From an uncultured Litoreibacter sp. (lineage in GTDB: Bacteria > Pseudomonadota > Alphaproteobacteria > Rhodobacterales > Rhodobacteraceae): 64,000 nt of DNA. The notes under the pieces were generated by a model, which did not search any database, was not told the DNA's origin, and saw only the letters and a list, made by a program, of their open reading frames with translations. This document shows positions 62,378-64,000 of this stretch, piece after piece (positions within the stretch are counted from its first letter, which is position 1; each line of letters starts with the position of its first letter). Position numbers and translations under genes: made by a program. The DNA lies in contig CANMWQ010000001.1 in assembly GCA_947501685.1 (NCBI GenBank), forward strand, positions 310,001 to 374,000, given 5' to 3'.

Positions 62378-63364
62378 TCAGGCCTTTTTCGAGAATTGTT
62401 CGGCGACCGGAAAGCTCAGCAGCCCGACCAGAATGGCAAACCACAAGGTGGTCACGCGGATGATGGCCATGGCGGGAAGGGCAATGGCCAGGGGCACGGC
62501 TTGTGCGCTCAGCATCATCAGCATCGCGGCTTCCGCCCCGCCCACGCCACCCGGCGCGCCGGTCAGCCCACCCGCGAGGGTGGAAAATATGAAGATGACG
62601 GTTGCCGTGGCCATGCCAATATCGGCGCCCATCCAACTCAGCAAGAGGTATAGCGCATAGCCCTCGGCGGTCCAACCAATCAGGCTCAGCACGAGTGCGG
62701 GCAGAATGACCTTGGGGTCGCGAAACAGCGCCATGGAGCGCGCGGCCCGGCGTAGTCCCACAAATCGGCGCGGCCACCGCCCTGTCGCGCGCCACGCAAA
62801 TGTAACGATCCGGGCCAGCAAGCCGGGCTTGGTCACGATGGCGGCAAAGACAAGCGCCACCAAAGCCACCGGGATTGCCGTGGCGGCATGCGCAGATTGC
62901 GACAACACCACGCCGCCGCCCAACACCATGCCCATAGCCGCAATATCCACGATCCGGTCCGTGAAGGGCAGGGGCAGCAGCCGCTCGAACGGCCAGTCCG
63001 TCAGCCGTGAAATCCAGCGCAACCGCACCAGCTCCCCGATCCGGCCGGGGGTGACGGTCATCGCAAACCCACCCATGAAATGCAGCACATTCTGGCCCAC
63101 GCTCAACGGCAGCCCAAGCTGGCGGGCAAACAGATGCCACCGCAAGCCGCGAAAGCTGTAATTCACCATGGACAGCGCCAGCAGGGCCAGCAGCTGCATA
63201 AAACTCAGCGATCTGAGCTGGGACATCGTCTCCTCCCAGCCAATCGTGGCGGCGAGCCCGGCAAAGCCTATGACAAACAACGCCAGCAACCCGCCAAGGA
63301 TCACCAGATCGCGCTTGGGGGTTACTCTGGAGATTTGGGGCAGGGTTGGCCCGGTGCTGCTCAT
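62378..63364 (-). CDS. Lysylphosphatidylglycerol synthase transmembrane-type flippase-like protein
   Basis: About 328 residues with roughly eight membrane helices. The family (UPF0104/LPG synthase TM domain, also AglD/GtrA-like) moves lipid-linked molecules across membranes or acts on phospholipids. Motif-bearing segments: NYSFRGLRWHLFARQLG, TVTPGRIGELVRLRW, PLPFTDRIVDIAA, and LTGAPGGVGGAEAAMLMML. No catalytic LysPG domain is present. It starts the operon with the DprE1- and DprE2-like genes, so translocating a polyprenyl-phosphate sugar is plausible. ATG 63364 is chosen; an in-frame ATG at 63376 is possible. Confidence 0.82.
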   Translation of the reverse strand: MSSTGPTLPQISRVTPKRDLVILGGLLALFVIGFAGLAATIGWEETMSQLRSLSFMQLLALLALSMVNYSFRGLRWHLFARQLGLPLSVGQNVLHFMGGFAMTVTPGRIGELVRLRWISRLTDWPFERLLPLPFTDRIVDIAAMGMVLGGGVVLSQSAHAATAIPVALVALVFAAIVTKPGLLARIVTFAWRATGRWPRRFVGLRRAARSMALFRDPKVILPALVLSLIGWTAEGYALYLLLSWMGADIGMATATVIFIFSTLAGGLTGAPGGVGGAEAAMLMMLSAQAVPLAIALPAMAIIRVTTLWFAILVGLLSFPVAEQFSKKA

Positions 63365-63495
63365 CGTTAATATCATTGCCTTTGGCGGCTACCCGTAGAA
63401 TCGGGCGCGAATATGAAATTGTTTCCACAATTGGAACATAGCAGAGTGAATGTTGAGCCGCTGCATGCCGGCCTCGGCCTCACCGAAACATTATG

Positions 63496-64000
63496 TCAGC
63501 TCAGCCGCAAGAACTCCGACACGTTAGCGGTGTTGTTGAAAAACGGGACCGATGCGGGCGCGCCCCCCGATTTTGCCAGCGCCGCCACCTCCGCCAGCAC
63601 GACCTCCGTTATAAAGGGCAGGTTCAGCGCGCGGGCGTCGTCCAGCCGCACCCAGTGCAGATGGCTCAGCTCGTCCTGCGCATCCGAGAAATCATCGAGA
63701 TCACCCATCGCCATCTCTGCCCGCACCAGAAAAAACCGCGCATCAAAGCGCCGTGGCCGCATCGGAGGCGTAATGGCCCGGAAAAAATAATGAAACCCTT
63801 CGGCGGAGGGCTGCAAACCGGTGGCGTAAAACCCGGCCCAATCCGGGTCCATTTCCGCAGGCGCGGCCCCCGGCACACCAAACCGCAGCCCGGTTTCCTC
63901 CCAGACTTCCCGGATCGCGGAGGCCACAATCGCGTGCTCCAACCCCACCGGGCTGCGCTGCCCCAGCCGCGCCATGCTCTTCGCGTCAGGATAGCCCGCC
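63496..64000 (-). CDS. Nudix hydrolase, 5' end beyond the window
   Basis: Partial: the frame is open through the right edge, so the N-terminus is missing and the window shows about 168 codons. The visible Nudix box is IREVWEETGLRF, with an open upstream sequence (YPDAKSMARLGQRSPVGLEHAIVASA). The C-terminal part (FDARFFLVRAEMAMGDL, DELSHLHWVRLDDARALNLPFITEVVLAEVAAL) resembles NUDT19/CoA-type Nudix proteins. It is separated from the flippase operon by about 130 bases on the same strand. Confidence 0.82.
   Translation of the reverse strand, partial: AGYPDAKSMARLGQRSPVGLEHAIVASAIREVWEETGLRFGVPGAAPAEMDPDWAGFYATGLQPSAEGFHYFFRAITPPMRPRRFDARFFLVRAEMAMGDLDDFSDAQDELSHLHWVRLDDARALNLPFITEVVLAEVAALAKSGGAPASVPFFNNTANVSEFLRLS

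Noticed and set aside
62373-63428. A minus-strand frame extends the DprE1-like protein N-terminally by 352 residues
   Set aside because: This stretch is the shadow of the flippase gene (62378-63364) in another frame. DprE1 homology begins only at ATG 62372.

Overview
The window is a gene-dense, GC-rich chromosomal stretch from an alphaproteobacterium, most likely a member of the Rhodobacterales (Roseobacter-type). The gene families and their order point there: ruvCAB followed by a ybgC-tolQRAB-pal-cpoB-tilS-ftsH run, alphaproteobacterial S4, fhs-folD, a stand-alone Hint-domain protein, a DUF1127 protein, short ATGA/GTGA gene overlaps and CCGGAGTATTTTT-type intergenic elements. The species cannot be named from this sequence. 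I see no rRNA, tRNA, insertion sequence, prophage, integrase or CRISPR array.

Layout. 1-8.1 kb: small metabolic genes, the nitrogen-PTS enzyme I (ptsP) and aspartate kinase (lysC) separated by a small lipoprotein gene and an AT-rich gap, then an SDR, a DUF1178 protein and a Nudix protein. 8.2-18.3 kb: a deacetylase-family enzyme, a threonine-dehydratase-like PLP enzyme, the molybdate importer modABC, a fused ATP-dependent 5-oxoprolinase/hydantoinase, and a Hint-domain protein next to a membrane M50-like protease. 18.35-19.2 kb: rpsD with its own promoter, a leader with three hairpins and a terminator. 19.4-25.4 kb: a Pro/Ala-rich membrane-anchored protein, SDR, MFS transporter, msrA, prmA, a small membrane protein and DUF1127. 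25.7-37.5 kb: Holliday-junction processing (ruvCAB), the complete Tol-Pal envelope system, tilS and ftsH. 37.6-45 kb: MOSC protein, one-carbon enzymes fhs and folD, the DNA-repair pair PdeM plus Lhr-Core-type helicase, and a 3-hydroxyisobutyrate-dehydrogenase-like enzyme. 45-60.3 kb: an AAA+ ATPase, a GT-C-like membrane protein and a Tad/Flp pilus locus (two Flp pilins, CpaB, CpaC, an OmpA-domain lipoprotein in the CpaD slot, TadZ, TadA, TadB, TadC, two TPR proteins, the TadV/CpaA peptidase), closed by a divergent lytic transglycosylase. 60.3-63.4 kb: a three-gene operon for a flippase-like protein, a DprE1-like oxidase and a DprE2-like reductase. A Nudix gene runs off the right edge.

How it fits together. 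The right third is the most interesting part. DprE1/DprE2 homologues make decaprenyl-phosphoryl-D-arabinose, the donor for D-arabinofuranosylation. Here they sit about 1.2 kb beyond a Tad pilus locus whose other end is flanked by a multi-pass protein with GT-C-like features. This suggests, as inference only, a lipid-linked arabinose glycosylation system for the Flp pilus or another envelope glycan. The OmpA-domain lipoprotein and the lytic transglycosylase would anchor the pilus machine to peptidoglycan and open a path through it.

Start codons were chosen from Shine-Dalgarno position, overlap with neighbours and family alignment from memory. Family assignments come from reading motifs, not from database searches.
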